From Mycobacterium sp. E787 (GTDB taxonomy: Bacteria > Actinomycetota > Actinomycetes > Mycobacteriales > Mycobacteriaceae), in NCBI RefSeq assembly GCF_001668725.1, contig NZ_LZKL01000012.1, positions 62,001 through 126,000 on the forward strand: a stretch of 64,000 nt of DNA, in the 5' to 3' direction. Below, piece by piece: positions 49,709 to 59,326 of this stretch. The translations under genes and the position numbers were made by a program. Each line of letters opens with the position of its first letter. The stretch's first letter is position 1. The notes under the pieces are model-generated. The model saw only the letters and a list, made by a program, of their open reading frames with translations. It ran no database searches and was not told the origin of the DNA.

Positions 49709-51430
49709 ATGGTTGCGGCAAGTTGGGCGCAGATCGCGGCGGTGTTCGCGCTTCTGCTCGCCAGCACACCCGTTCTGGGAAATTACCTTGCCAAGGTGTA
49801 CGGCAACCAGAAGGCGCCGGGGGACAGGGTCTTCCTGCCGGTGGAGCGACTGATCTACCGGTTGTTGCGCATCGACCCCGACAGTGAGCAGCGCTGGACC
49901 GCATTCGTCGGCTCGGCGGTGGCCCTGACGTTGGTGGGAGTGCTGCTGAACTACTTGGTATTTCGCGTACAGCACCTGCTGCCCGGCAACCCCGATCATT
50001 TCGGCGCGGTCAGCCCGCCGCTGGCGTTCAACACCGCGGTGAGCTTCGTCACCAACACCGACTGGCAGAATTACACGGGCGAATCGACGCTGAGCCAGTT
50101 CAGCCAGATGTTCGCGCTTGTGGTGCATCAGTTCTTGTCCGCCGCCATCGGGATGGCGCTGGCCGCGGCGTTCATCCGCGGCGTGATCCGAACGCGGACA
50201 ACGACTTTGGGAAATTTCTGGGTCGACACGGTGCGCTCTCTGGTGCGGGTGTTGGTACCCATGAGCTTCGCGTTCGCCATCGTGTTGCTCGCCGGCGGCG
50301 TGATCGACAACTTCCATCCCACCCGCGTCGTGTCGAGTATTTCCGGGCTCCAACAAAGCATCCCGGGCGGCCCGGTGGCGAGCATGGTGCCCATCGAGAT
50401 GATCGGCGACAACGGCGGCGGCTACTTCGGCGCCAACATGGCCCACCCGTTCCAGAATCCCAATCCCGTCATCAACGTGCTCACCATCTGGCTGGCCGCG
50501 TCGATACCGTTCGCGTTCCCGTGGGCGTATGGCCGACTCGTCGGATCCATGCGGCAGGCGACGGTGGTGATCGTCGCCATGGCCACCTTGTACACGCTCT
50601 CGGTGGTGCTGGTGGCGGCGCTGGAAGCCCATGGCAATTCGCACATTCCACAGCTCGGCATCGCCCAATACCCCACTGCCGACAATCCCGGCGGCAACCT
50701 GGAGGGCAAGGATCTGCGCCTTGGAGCGACCGGTTCGGCATTGAACGCCGTCACCATGACTTCTACTTCGACGGGCGGGGTGAACGCGGCGATGGAGAGC
50801 TATACGCCGCTGGGCGGTGGTTTGTCGTTGTCGGACATGATGCTCGGGGAGGTCATCCCCGGCGGCACCGGCACCGGCCTGTACGGAATGTTGATCTTTG
50901 TGCTCATCACGTCCTTCATCGCCGGGCTGATGGTGGGACGCACCCCGATGTATTTGGGCAAGCGTCTGCTGGCCGGGGACATGACACTGGCGGCGATCTA
51001 CATATTGGTCCTACCGGTCACGCTGCTGACGTTCGCCGGCATCTCGCTGCTGCTGCCGTCGGCGGCCCACCAAATCTCGACGACGGGGCCACATGCGGTG
51101 ACCGAGGTCGTTTACGCCTACACCTCTGCCGCGCACAACAATGGGTCGGCGTTCGCCGGGTTGGCCGGCAACACCCCCTGGTACAACTCGACGCTGGGGC
51201 TGGCCATGTGGGTCGGGCGGTTCTTCGAGATCATTCCCGCGCTGGCACTGGCAGGTTCGCTGGCAAGCAAGCGCAAATACACGGTCACCGCCGGGACGCT
51301 GCGCACGGACACGCCGCTTTTCACTGCCCTGCTCGCTGCGATTGTCGTGATCTTGGTAGGTCTCACCTACTTCCCGGTACTCGCCCTTGGCCCGATGGCC
51401 GAGCACTTTTCCGGGCACTTCGGAGTCTGA
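49709..51430 (+). CDS. kdpA: K+-transporting ATPase subunit KdpA
   Basis: Potassium-binding channel-like subunit. The 573-residue protein has about ten membrane segments and the four pore-loop motifs: SFVTNTDWQNY, GDNGGGYFGANMAHPFQNP, TSTGGVNAAMES and AHNNGSAFAGL. The ATG follows the kdpF stop without a gap. All selectivity-filter glycines appear present, so it should be functional. Confidence 0.97.
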   Translation: MVAASWAQIAAVFALLLASTPVLGNYLAKVYGNQKAPGDRVFLPVERLIYRLLRIDPDSEQRWTAFVGSAVALTLVGVLLNYLVFRVQHLLPGNPDHFGAVSPPLAFNTAVSFVTNTDWQNYTGESTLSQFSQMFALVVHQFLSAAIGMALAAAFIRGVIRTRTTTLGNFWVDTVRSLVRVLVPMSFAFAIVLLAGGVIDNFHPTRVVSSISGLQQSIPGGPVASMVPIEMIGDNGGGYFGANMAHPFQNPNPVINVLTIWLAASIPFAFPWAYGRLVGSMRQATVVIVAMATLYTLSVVLVAALEAHGNSHIPQLGIAQYPTADNPGGNLEGKDLRLGATGSALNAVTMTSTSTGGVNAAMESYTPLGGGLSLSDMMLGEVIPGGTGTGLYGMLIFVLITSFIAGLMVGRTPMYLGKRLLAGDMTLAAIYILVLPVTLLTFAGISLLLPSAAHQISTTGPHAVTEVVYAYTSAAHNNGSAFAGLAGNTPWYNSTLGLAMWVGRFFEIIPALALAGSLASKRKYTVTAGTLRTDTPLFTALLAAIVVILVGLTYFPVLALGPMAEHFSGHFGV

Positions 51431-51443
51431 CGGGATGGGAGCC

Positions 51444-53531
51444 ATGACAACACAGACGGCCGCCCCGCCCGGTCGGCACCTGGGTCGCGAAACCCGGCAA
51501 TTGCGCGAGTTGTCAATCGTCGATCCTCGGATCGTCCGCAGAGCCGTCGTCGATGCTCTGCTCAAACTCGATCCGCGGCTGATGGTGCACAAGCCGGTGA
51601 TGTTCGTCGTCTATATCGGCAGCATCTGGACCACGTTGCTATTCGTTCGGGACGCGCCGAAATCCAGTGCCAATGACAATCTGTTCACCGGTCTGGTCGT
51701 GCTGTTCTTGTGGTTCACCGTGCTGTTCGGCAACTTCGCCGACGCGATGGCCGAGGGCCGCGGAAAGGCACACGCCGACGCGCTGCGCCGGGCCAGGAAG
51801 GAAACCGTCGCCTATGTCCTGCAGCCGGATGGGACTACGAAGGACATCCCCTCCACCGACCTGAAAATCGGTGACCGCTGTGTGGTCGAGGCCGGTCAGG
51901 CAATCCCAGGCGACGGCGAGGTAATCGAAGGCATGGCGATGGTCGACGAATCAGCCATCACCGGTGAGTCGGCCCCGGTGGTCCGAGAGTCGGGCGGTGA
52001 CCTCTCCGCGGTCACCGGCGGCACCGTGGTGCTGTCCGACCGCATCGTTGTCTCGATCTCATCCCCGCCCGGGCAAACCTTTCTGGACCGCATGATCGCT
52101 TTGGTGGAGGGTGCGAACCGGCAACGGACGCAGAACGAGCTGGCCCTGACAGTGGTGTTGGTCAGCCTGACGTTCATTTTTCTGGTTGCGGTCAGCACCT
52201 TCCAGTTGGTTGCGATCTTCTCGGGAGTCAAGCAGCCGATCGTGTTGTTGGTTGCCCTGCTGGTGCTGCTGTCGCCGACCACCATCGGGGCATTGATTTC
52301 GGCCATCGGCATCGCCGGCATGGACCGGATGATCCGCCACAATGTGCTGGCGATGTCGGGGCGGGCAGTGGAGGCCGCCGGCGACGTGACCACGCTGTTG
52401 CTGGATAAGACGGGCACCATCACGTTCGGCAACCGGATGGCCACGGCGTTCGTCCCCGTCGGCGCAACCGAAGAACACGCCTTGGCCGAAGCCGCGCACC
52501 TATCGTCCCTGGCCGACGAGACGCCCGAGGGCCGTTCGATTGTGGAGTTCGCTGAACAACAGTGCGGCTGCCAGCCGCGCGAAATTGCCGGGGCGAGCCT
52601 GGTCAATTTCAGCGCCAAGACCAAGATGTCCGGAATTGACTTGCCAGAACGCAAGATCCGCAAAGGTGCAGTGGCAGCGGTCAGCGACTGGGTCCGCGCC
52701 AACGGTGGCACCGTGCCACCTGATACGGACGAGATCGTAGCTCGCATCGCCACCAGTGGCGGGACCCCGCTTGCCGTTGCCGACGAGCATGGCCTGCTGG
52801 GCATCGTTCATCTCAAAGACACTGTAAAGCCAGGCATTTCGCAGCGCTTGGGCGCCATGCACCCGTTCGGAATCCGCACCGTGATGGTGACCGGCGACAA
52901 TCCGGCCACCGCCGCCGCCATCGCCAACGAAGCGGGCGTCGACGAGTTCATCGCTGAGGCGACCCCGGAAGACAAAATGGACCGGATTCGAACCGAACAG
53001 GCCGGCGGCGACCTCGTAGCCATGACCGGCGACGGCACCAACGACGCACCGGCTCTGGCGCTGGCCGATGTTGGGGTGGCCATGAACAGCGGCACCCAGG
53101 CCGCGAAGGAAGCCGGCAATCTGGTCGACCTGGACAGCGACCCGGCCAAACTCATGGAAATCGTCCAGGTCGGCAAGCAGCTGCTCATCACTCGTGGTTC
53201 GCTGACGACGTTCTCGGTCTGCAACGACGTGGCCAAGTACTTCATCGCGATCCCGGCGATGGTCCATGCCGTTTATCCGGAGTTGGCGGCGATCGACGTT
53301 CTCAACCTGCACAACCCGCATACGGCCATCCTTTCCGCGGTCATCTTCAACGCGATCATCATCGTGTTGATGATCCCGCTGGCGCTGCGCGGTGTCCGCA
53401 TCAAGGCGATGGGCGCCACCGCCATGCTCCGCCGGAACGTGTTGATCTACGGCGTGGGCGGATTGATCACCCCGTTCGTGCTCATCAAACTGATCGACAT
53501 CGCCATCGTCGCCCCGATAGGAATTCGCTAA
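51444..53531 (+). CDS. kdpB: K+-transporting P-type ATPase subunit KdpB
   Basis: Catalytic P-type ATPase subunit. The 695-residue protein has the phosphorylation motif DKTGT with Asp321, the TGES loop (ITGESAPV), TGDNPATA and the hinge TGDGTNDAPALALADVGVAM. The ATG at 51444, with GGGAG upstream, was chosen over in-frame 51435 and over 51387, which lies inside kdpA. All catalytic residues are intact. Confidence 0.97.
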   Translation: MTTQTAAPPGRHLGRETRQLRELSIVDPRIVRRAVVDALLKLDPRLMVHKPVMFVVYIGSIWTTLLFVRDAPKSSANDNLFTGLVVLFLWFTVLFGNFADAMAEGRGKAHADALRRARKETVAYVLQPDGTTKDIPSTDLKIGDRCVVEAGQAIPGDGEVIEGMAMVDESAITGESAPVVRESGGDLSAVTGGTVVLSDRIVVSISSPPGQTFLDRMIALVEGANRQRTQNELALTVVLVSLTFIFLVAVSTFQLVAIFSGVKQPIVLLVALLVLLSPTTIGALISAIGIAGMDRMIRHNVLAMSGRAVEAAGDVTTLLLDKTGTITFGNRMATAFVPVGATEEHALAEAAHLSSLADETPEGRSIVEFAEQQCGCQPREIAGASLVNFSAKTKMSGIDLPERKIRKGAVAAVSDWVRANGGTVPPDTDEIVARIATSGGTPLAVADEHGLLGIVHLKDTVKPGISQRLGAMHPFGIRTVMVTGDNPATAAAIANEAGVDEFIAEATPEDKMDRIRTEQAGGDLVAMTGDGTNDAPALALADVGVAMNSGTQAAKEAGNLVDLDSDPAKLMEIVQVGKQLLITRGSLTTFSVCNDVAKYFIAIPAMVHAVYPELAAIDVLNLHNPHTAILSAVIFNAIIIVLMIPLALRGVRIKAMGATAMLRRNVLIYGVGGLITPFVLIKLIDIAIVAPIGIR

Positions 53532-54137
53532 ATGCTGCGTTCCCAACTGTTTCCGGCGGCCGTGCTAACCTTGCTGGCCAGCGTGGTGCTGGGTGTGGCC
53601 TACCCGCTCACCACCTACGGCATCGGCCAACTGGCCTTCCGCCACCACGCGGAAGGCTCGCTGATCAGCCGTGACAACCAAATCGTCGGGTCCAGCCTGC
53701 TCGGCCAATCCTTCACCGACGCCGGCGGCAACCCACTGCCACAATATTTCCAGTCCCGCCCTTCGGCCGCGGGAAACGGCTACGACGCCACCGCCAGCGG
53801 CGCAAGCAATCTCGGCCCCAGCGATCCCCGTCTGCTCGGCGCCATCCGCGACAGAGCCGCCGCCTACCGGATTTTCAACCAGTTGGCCCCGGATGCGGCA
53901 GTGCCCATCGACGCGGTGACGGCCTCCGGGTCCGGTCTCGATCCCGACATCTCCGTGGCCAACGCCGCCCTGCAGTCACCGCGGGTTGCCGCCACTCGGC
54001 ACCTGCCGCCCGCAACCGTGGCGGCGTTGATACGCGATCACACCACCGGGCGCGCGCTGGGCTTCCTGGGAGAAACCGTGGTCAATGTCGTCGAACTCAA
54101 CCTTGCGCTCGATCAGCAGCAGCCGCCGGGACGCTGA
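53532..54137 (+). CDS. kdpC: K+-transporting ATPase subunit KdpC
   Basis: A 201-residue subunit with one N-terminal membrane helix (FPAAVLTLLASVVLGVAYPL) and the conserved YFQSRPSAAGNGYDATASGASNLG region (in parts: YFQSRPSA, GASNLGPSDP). It starts directly after the kdpB stop. Its last 41 bp overlap the 3' end of the convergent kdpD-like gene. Confidence 0.95.
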   Translation: MLRSQLFPAAVLTLLASVVLGVAYPLTTYGIGQLAFRHHAEGSLISRDNQIVGSSLLGQSFTDAGGNPLPQYFQSRPSAAGNGYDATASGASNLGPSDPRLLGAIRDRAAAYRIFNQLAPDAAVPIDAVTASGSGLDPDISVANAALQSPRVAATRHLPPATVAALIRDHTTGRALGFLGETVVNVVELNLALDQQQPPGR

Positions 54138-56568
54138 CGACGACCGTTGCGGCGCCGTCCGGACCCGTTTCCATGCGGAGCGATCCGTCGACTGCCTCGA
54201 GCAGGTCGCGCGCCGCCTCGACGGTGAAGTGGTCACCGCCACCATCGGCCGGCCCATGCCCGGAATGGCCTGTCTGAAAACGTATTTCGACCCGATCACC
54301 GCACGGAGTCGCAGCGATCGTCGGTGTGCCACCCGGTGAGCTGAGCCTAATTGCGTTGGCGGTCAAGGCGGTTACCACCCGCGTCAGCACCGCGGCGTCG
54401 GAAAGCACATTAGGCAAGTCGTCGGGCAACACGACGTTCACCGCGTGATGCCCGGGACCGAGTTCGTCGAGCGCGGCGGCCACCACCTCGGCGACATCCA
54501 CCTGCCGTATGCGCACATCCAACGCACCGGCCCGGGCCCTGGCCACATCGTCCAGTTCGTTCGCCAGTGCCCCGATCCGGTCGACCGCGCTCTCGAGCGT
54601 GTCGATGGGCTCGCCGTCCCGGGCGGCAGCCGGTAAGGCACGCAGTGCCGCGACAGCCCGCTTGGCGGAGTCGACCCCCTCCGTAAGGGCACGACCGGCC
54701 GCGGCAGTCAACGCCGTTCGCCTGAGCTCGCTCTCGGCCTGCCGTTCGGCGCCGGCGGCACGTCGGCTGAGCCTGCGCTGGCCCAGGTTCTGGGCGATCT
54801 GGGCAGCGCACGCGGTGAAGATCTCCATGTCGGCCGCCGACAACACCGGCCCCCGGCCGGCGAGCATCGAGCAGGGATCCAGCTCGGCCTGCACCGTCGC
54901 CTCCTCGATCCCCTCCGGGGGCCGGTCGCCACTGCTGGCGGTGACCACCCAAGCAGCCGACGGCTGCGTGGTCGGGCGTTCCAGAACGCTCAACCCCTCC
55001 AGCCCGAAGGTCTCCCGCATCACCTCCAGCAGCTGTGGAAGCTCACCCTCCCCGCGCAGTTGCGCCTCCGCCATCGATGTCAGGACCGCGGCCTCCGCGC
55101 TTGACCGGGCGGCAAGCCGGCGTCGCCGGGCACTGACTTCCACGGTCCAGCTCACCAGCAGCGCCACCGCCAGATACACCACAAGTGCCACAACGTCGTC
55201 CATGAGCGCGACTCGCAAGGAATACAGCGGCCGCGTCAGGAAGAAGTCGGCCGTCACCGCGGACATGATCGCGGCGATCAGCGCCGGATACCACCCTCCC
55301 ACCACGGCGATCAGGACGACCACCGCCAGATACACCAGCAGGTCAATGGACAGGCTCAGCCGGGTGCGCAGCAGGGCCAACACAACGGTCACGGCCGGTA
55401 TCAATACCGCTGTCAGGACGAGCGCCTGCAAGCGCCGGCGTCCACTGACACCGCGCAGCTGCGGAAGCCGCACCGCAAACCGTGACGGCGACTCATCGCT
55501 CACCACATGCACGTCAAGGCCCGGGCTCAACCGAGACAGCCGACGGGCCACCACCTCGCGCCCGGTCAACAGGCGCCACCAGGTTCTTGGACGGCTTTCG
55601 CCGATGATCACCTGGGTGGCGTTCTCGTGCTGCGCGAACTGTGCCAGCGCGCTGCTCACCTCGGCACCGACCACCTGGTGCCAACTGCCGTCCAAGTCCT
55701 CGACCAAGGTTCGCAGGCCGGCCAGGGTGGCCGCGTCCGCCCCGGGCAGCCCGTCGCTACGCGACACGTGCACGGCCATCAGGTCGCTGCCCGGTGTGCG
55801 CGCCGCCAGCCGCGCCGCCCGCCGTATGAGCGCCTTGCTTTCCGGGCCACCCGACACGCCCACCACGATGCGCTCCCGGGCCTCCCAGCCCGTGCTGATC
55901 CCGTGCTCGCTGCGGTAACGGCGCAAGCCCTCATCAACCCGGCCGGCCATCCACAGCAACGCCAGCTCCCGCAGAGCGGTCAGATTCCCCGGCCGGAAAT
56001 AATGCGACAAAGCCGCATCGATTCGATCCGGCGGATAGATGTCCCCGGCAACCATGCGCCGCCGCAGCGCCTCGGTCGACAGATCCACCAATTCCAGCTC
56101 GTCCGCCTCCCGCACGACCACGTCGGGCACCGTTTCGCGCTGCCGCACACCGGTAATGTCGGTCACCACGTCGCCCAGCGACTCGAGGTGCTGAATGTTG
56201 AGCGTCGTGATCACGTCGACGCCGGCATCTAGCAGCTCCTTCACGTCCTCCCAGCGTTTGGCATTGCGCGAACCGGGGACATTGGTGTGGGCCAGTTCGT
56301 CGATCAGCGCCAGCTGTGGACGGCGGCGCAAAACCGCGTCCACGTCCATCTCCGAAAGCACCCCGCCCCGATACCGGACTTGACGCCGGGGAACCACCTC
56401 CAAGCCCTCCACCAGCGCCTGGGTCGCCCGCCTACCGTGCGGTTCGATGTACCCGATCACGCAGTCGACGCCTTGCCGGCACTGGCGATGGCCCTCGAGC
56501 AGCATCTCGTAGGTCTTGCCGACCCCCGGAGCAGCTCCCAGGTACACGCGGAGCTTCCCCCGTGCCAT
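54097..56568 (-). CDS. kdpD: KdpD-like sensor with degenerate kinase core
   Basis: An 823-residue KdpD homologue. The N-terminal KdpD domain is intact (Walker A GAAPGVGKTYEML near residue 10, LIDELAHTNVPGSRN), followed by a Usp-like domain (~235-360), four membrane helices (~385-480) and a GAF-like region. The expected H-box (SHDLRTPL type) near residues 616-650 reads RRTALTAAAGRALTEG with no histidine. The DxGxG and GLGLA boxes are also missing, though TANAIRLSSPG keeps part of the N-box. No kdpE lies in the window. It probably senses but cannot autophosphorylate. Start ATG at 56568; the ribosome site is weak. Confidence 0.88.
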   Translation of the reverse strand: MARGKLRVYLGAAPGVGKTYEMLLEGHRQCRQGVDCVIGYIEPHGRRATQALVEGLEVVPRRQVRYRGGVLSEMDVDAVLRRRPQLALIDELAHTNVPGSRNAKRWEDVKELLDAGVDVITTLNIQHLESLGDVVTDITGVRQRETVPDVVVREADELELVDLSTEALRRRMVAGDIYPPDRIDAALSHYFRPGNLTALRELALLWMAGRVDEGLRRYRSEHGISTGWEARERIVVGVSGGPESKALIRRAARLAARTPGSDLMAVHVSRSDGLPGADAATLAGLRTLVEDLDGSWHQVVGAEVSSALAQFAQHENATQVIIGESRPRTWWRLLTGREVVARRLSRLSPGLDVHVVSDESPSRFAVRLPQLRGVSGRRRLQALVLTAVLIPAVTVVLALLRTRLSLSIDLLVYLAVVVLIAVVGGWYPALIAAIMSAVTADFFLTRPLYSLRVALMDDVVALVVYLAVALLVSWTVEVSARRRRLAARSSAEAAVLTSMAEAQLRGEGELPQLLEVMRETFGLEGLSVLERPTTQPSAAWVVTASSGDRPPEGIEEATVQAELDPCSMLAGRGPVLSAADMEIFTACAAQIAQNLGQRRLSRRAAGAERQAESELRRTALTAAAGRALTEGVDSAKRAVAALRALPAAARDGEPIDTLESAVDRIGALANELDDVARARAGALDVRIRQVDVAEVVAAALDELGPGHHAVNVVLPDDLPNVLSDAAVLTRVVTALTANAIRLSSPGGTPTIAATPCGDRVEIRFQTGHSGHGPADGGGDHFTVEAARDLLEAVDGSLRMETGPDGAATVVVSVPAAAADRAQG

Positions 56569-56706
56569 CAGCAGCCGATTTCTACGACAGTGCCGGCGCG
56601 GCCGTCCACGCGCATCAGCGTAAACCGATTCGCTGATGCGCCGAAGGATCCCGAGAGGCAAGCGTGGGTGCCGAGGCACCCCAGGACCGGTCGGCGCATT
56701 GTCGGC

Positions 56707-57411
56707 TCAGGTGTTGCGGCCGCCGTTGACGCCCAGTATCTGGCCGGTGATGTAGCCGGCCTCCTCGGACACGAAGAACGCGCACGCCGCGGCGATGTCC
56801 TCCGGCCTGCCCACCCGACGCACCGGGGTGCGCGCGATGTGGTCTTCGACGGTGCCGCCGAGCAACTGCCGGCGCTCGGCGCTGCGCAGCATCGGCGTGT
56901 CGATGAATCCCGGCGGAATCGCGTTGACGGTGACCCCGCTCGGCCCGTATTCGAGGGCCAGCGACTTGGTCAGGCCGTTCACCGCGGACTTGGCCGCCAC
57001 GTAGTGGGCCATGAACGGCTGCCCGGAGTGAGTGCTGGACGACGAGATGTTGACGATGCGCCCCCATCCGGCCTCGACCATGTCGGGCAGCGCTGCCTGG
57101 CAGGTGTGGAACACGCCGTTGAGGTTGACGTCGATCACCTTCGACCATTGCTCGAAGGACATGTCCAAGAATTTCTTGAAGCCCTCCACGCCGGCGGCGT
57201 TGACAAGCACCAGGATCGGACCGAACGCCTCGCGGATCGCCGACATCGCGGCATCGACCTGCGCGCGGTCGGTGACGTCCGCGACGTACCCCGAGCCGTC
57301 CTCGGTGACGGACAGGTCGATGACGGCCACCCGAAATCCGTCGCTGCGCAGTCTCTCGACGATCGCGCGGCCGATCCCGGACGCACCGCCGGTTACCACC
57401 GCAGTCTTCAC
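56707..57411 (-). CDS. Short-chain dehydrogenase/reductase
   Basis: A 234-residue classical SDR: VTGGASGIGRAI near residue 6 (NAD(P) binding), VNAAGVEGF (NAG-type motif), NISSSSTHSG (catalytic Ser), YVAAKSAVNG (Tyr/Lys, YxxxK) and the C-terminal GYITGQILGVNGGRNT typical of FabG-like enzymes. The GTG at 57411 has AGGAAGG nine bases upstream; the GTG six bases earlier would be too close. Divergent from the TetR gene, with an operator-like palindrome between them. Confidence 0.9.
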   Translation of the reverse strand: MKTAVVTGGASGIGRAIVERLRSDGFRVAVIDLSVTEDGSGYVADVTDRAQVDAAMSAIREAFGPILVLVNAAGVEGFKKFLDMSFEQWSKVIDVNLNGVFHTCQAALPDMVEAGWGRIVNISSSSTHSGQPFMAHYVAAKSAVNGLTKSLALEYGPSGVTVNAIPPGFIDTPMLRSAERRQLLGGTVEDHIARTPVRRVGRPEDIAAACAFFVSEEAGYITGQILGVNGGRNT

Positions 57412-57510
57412 GTGCACGCACCTTCCTGAGCGACCGCCCAGCACGGGGGCTCGACCTTGCCTATCACCCTGGCGCGACGAGGGTCAAGTCGCGCCGCGGC
57501 CCGGTTGATT

Positions 57511-57526
57511 TTTGGCGATCGCCCAA
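57511..57526. promoter_or_regulatory. Operator-like palindrome, site 1 (TTTGGCGATCGCCCAA)
   Basis: A 16-bp palindrome around GGCGATCGCC with one mismatched pair. It lies just upstream of the TetR -10 box in the SDR-TetR divergent gap. It is the same motif as the perfect palindrome at 59476-59491, so it is the likely binding site of the adjacent TetR protein. Confidence 0.7.
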
Positions 57527-57528
57527 TC

Positions 57529-57534
57529 TAGGGT
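57529..57534 (+). promoter_or_regulatory. TetR-gene -10 box (TAGGGT)
   Basis: TAGGGT ends six bases before the ATG at 57541 (leaderless start) and lies two bases after the operator palindrome, an arrangement suited to autorepression. Confidence 0.5.
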
Positions 57535-57540
57535 CCGGTG

Positions 57541-58116
57541 ATGGCCAGGGACTCCACCACGCGGGACATGCTGATCGACGCCACGAGTCGGATCATGGTC
57601 GACGAGGGATACGCCGCGGCCACATCGCGACGCGTGGCCTCCGAGGCCGGCGTCAAACCGGCGTTGGTGCACTACTACTTCCCGACGATGGACGATCTGT
57701 ATCGGGACGTCTTCCGTCGCGGGGCCGCCGCCTACCTGGAACGCCAGCGGGAAGCGCTGGCCTCCGACCGGCCTCTGCACGCCTTCTGGGAGACGCTCGT
57801 CGAACCCAAGGACGCCCGGCTGCTGCTGGAGTTCATGGGACTCGCCAACCACCGCAAGGAGATTCGGGCCGAGATCTCCGCGTGGCAGGAGCGGTGGCGC
57901 GAGATGCAGATCACCGCGCTCAATTTCATCGTGCGTGAACACGGCCTCGACACAAGCGAATTCCCGCCCGCGGGCATCGCGGTGGTCATCGCCGCGATCG
58001 GACGCACCCTGATCCTCGAACAGACGCTCGGCACCAAGGGCGGCCACGACGAGGCCGTCGCGCTGGTCAAGCGGTTCCTGGACCGGTTCGAGATGCCGAC
58101 CAAGCACCCGACCTAA
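57541..58116 (+). CDS. TetR/AcrR family transcriptional regulator
   Basis: A 191-residue regulator with an N-terminal TetR helix-turn-helix (AATSRRVASEAGVKPALVHYYF near residues 24-45, in parts TSRRVASEAG and ALVHYYF) and a variable ligand-binding domain. The ATG at 57541 is placed at the predicted transcript start; a GTG three bases earlier is in frame. Its own promoter contains the palindrome at 57511-57526, and a second copy lies before the SDR-remnant/P450 unit, so it probably controls both. Its stop overlaps the P450 stop on the other strand. Confidence 0.9.
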   Translation: MARDSTTRDMLIDATSRIMVDEGYAAATSRRVASEAGVKPALVHYYFPTMDDLYRDVFRRGAAAYLERQREALASDRPLHAFWETLVEPKDARLLLEFMGLANHRKEIRAEISAWQERWREMQITALNFIVREHGLDTSEFPPAGIAVVIAAIGRTLILEQTLGTKGGHDEAVALVKRFLDRFEMPTKHPT

Positions 58117-59315
58117 GGCAGCACGACCCGCAGGCGCTCCCAGCCGCGGACGGTCGACGTCGACGCCAATTGTGCCGTGTCGTAATCGATGTCCCAGTCG
58201 GGCCAGCGGTTGAGCATCTCGTCCAGCGCGACGCGGCCCTCCAGCCGCGCCAGGTTCGCCCCGAGGCAGTAGTGCACGCCCTTGCCGAAGGTGATGTGCG
58301 AAATGTTGTCGCGGCGGATGTTGAACGTGTCCGGATCGGTGTAGCGGCGGTGGTCGCGGTTGGCGGCGCCAAACAGCAGCAGCATGGCGCTGCCGGCCGG
58401 AACCGTCCGGCCGTAGCACTCGAAATCCTTTGCCATCCAGCGGGCCACGTGGGGTCCGGTGGGTTCGAACCGCAGCGTCTCGTCGACCGTCCGGGTCAGC
58501 AGCGACCGATCCTTGTAGACCTCACGGCGCTGGTCGGGGTGCTCGGCGAGCACTTTGGCCAGCCAGCCGATCAGCCGGCCGGTGGTCTCGTTGCCGGCGC
58601 CCGCGACCACCTGGGTGTAGTGCAGCACCTCCTTGCGCGTCAGCTTTCTGCGCACTCCCTGCTCGTCGTCGAATTCGACGTTGAGCAGCGTGGTCATCAG
58701 GTCGTCCGACGGGTTCTTGGAGCGCCACTCGACGTAGTCGGCGTAGATGCGGCCGTCGGCGATGGAGTCGGCGTCGGCGACCTTCATGGGCGTACCTGGC
58801 TTGGTCCGCAGGTTGGCGTCATTGGCGTCGCGAACCGAAACCTGTTCCGATTCGGGGATTCCCAGCAGCATCCCGATCACCCGCATCGGCATCATCGAGG
58901 CGAGCTCGGCGATGATGTCGAAACTCGCCGACCCGACCAGCGGGTCCAGGCACCGCACGCAGTACCGGCGGATCTGGTCTTCGAGGGCGGCCATCCGGCG
59001 CGGCGTGAACACCCGCGACATCAGGCCGCGCAGCCTCGTGTGCTCGGGCGGATCCTGGAACATCATGACGCCGCCGGGCATGTCGAACTTCGACTGGATC
59101 AGTTCGAGGATGTCGCTGCGACGGTTGGAGAACACCTCCCAGTTGCCCAGAGCGCGTTCGACGTCGGAAAACCTTGATATCGCCCAAAAGTCGTACTTTT
59201 CGTTGTAGTAGATCGGCGCTTCTTCGCGCAGCCGCGCGTAGGTCGGGTACGGGTCGGCGATGATGCCCGTGTCGTAGGGGTCGTAGTAGACGTCGGTGTC
59301 GCTGGTGACGGTCAT
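58113..59315 (-). CDS. Cytochrome P450
   Basis: A 400-residue bacterial P450 monooxygenase. The haem-binding motif is FGKGVHYCLGANLAR with ligand Cys350, the I-helix is VVAGAGNETTGRL and the ExxR motif is ETLRFEPTG. ATG at 59315 with AAGGAAGG upstream. It lies 11 bases after the remnant of a mycofactocin-type SDR on the same strand and next to a TetR gene and another SDR, so it probably acts in oxidation of an alcohol, sterol or terpene-like compound. The CYP family cannot be assigned by eye. Confidence 0.93.
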   Translation of the reverse strand: MTVTSDTDVYYDPYDTGIIADPYPTYARLREEAPIYYNEKYDFWAISRFSDVERALGNWEVFSNRRSDILELIQSKFDMPGGVMMFQDPPEHTRLRGLMSRVFTPRRMAALEDQIRRYCVRCLDPLVGSASFDIIAELASMMPMRVIGMLLGIPESEQVSVRDANDANLRTKPGTPMKVADADSIADGRIYADYVEWRSKNPSDDLMTTLLNVEFDDEQGVRRKLTRKEVLHYTQVVAGAGNETTGRLIGWLAKVLAEHPDQRREVYKDRSLLTRTVDETLRFEPTGPHVARWMAKDFECYGRTVPAGSAMLLLFGAANRDHRRYTDPDTFNIRRDNISHITFGKGVHYCLGANLARLEGRVALDEMLNRWPDWDIDYDTAQLASTSTVRGWERLRVVLP

Positions 59316-59326
59316 CAATGCCTTCC

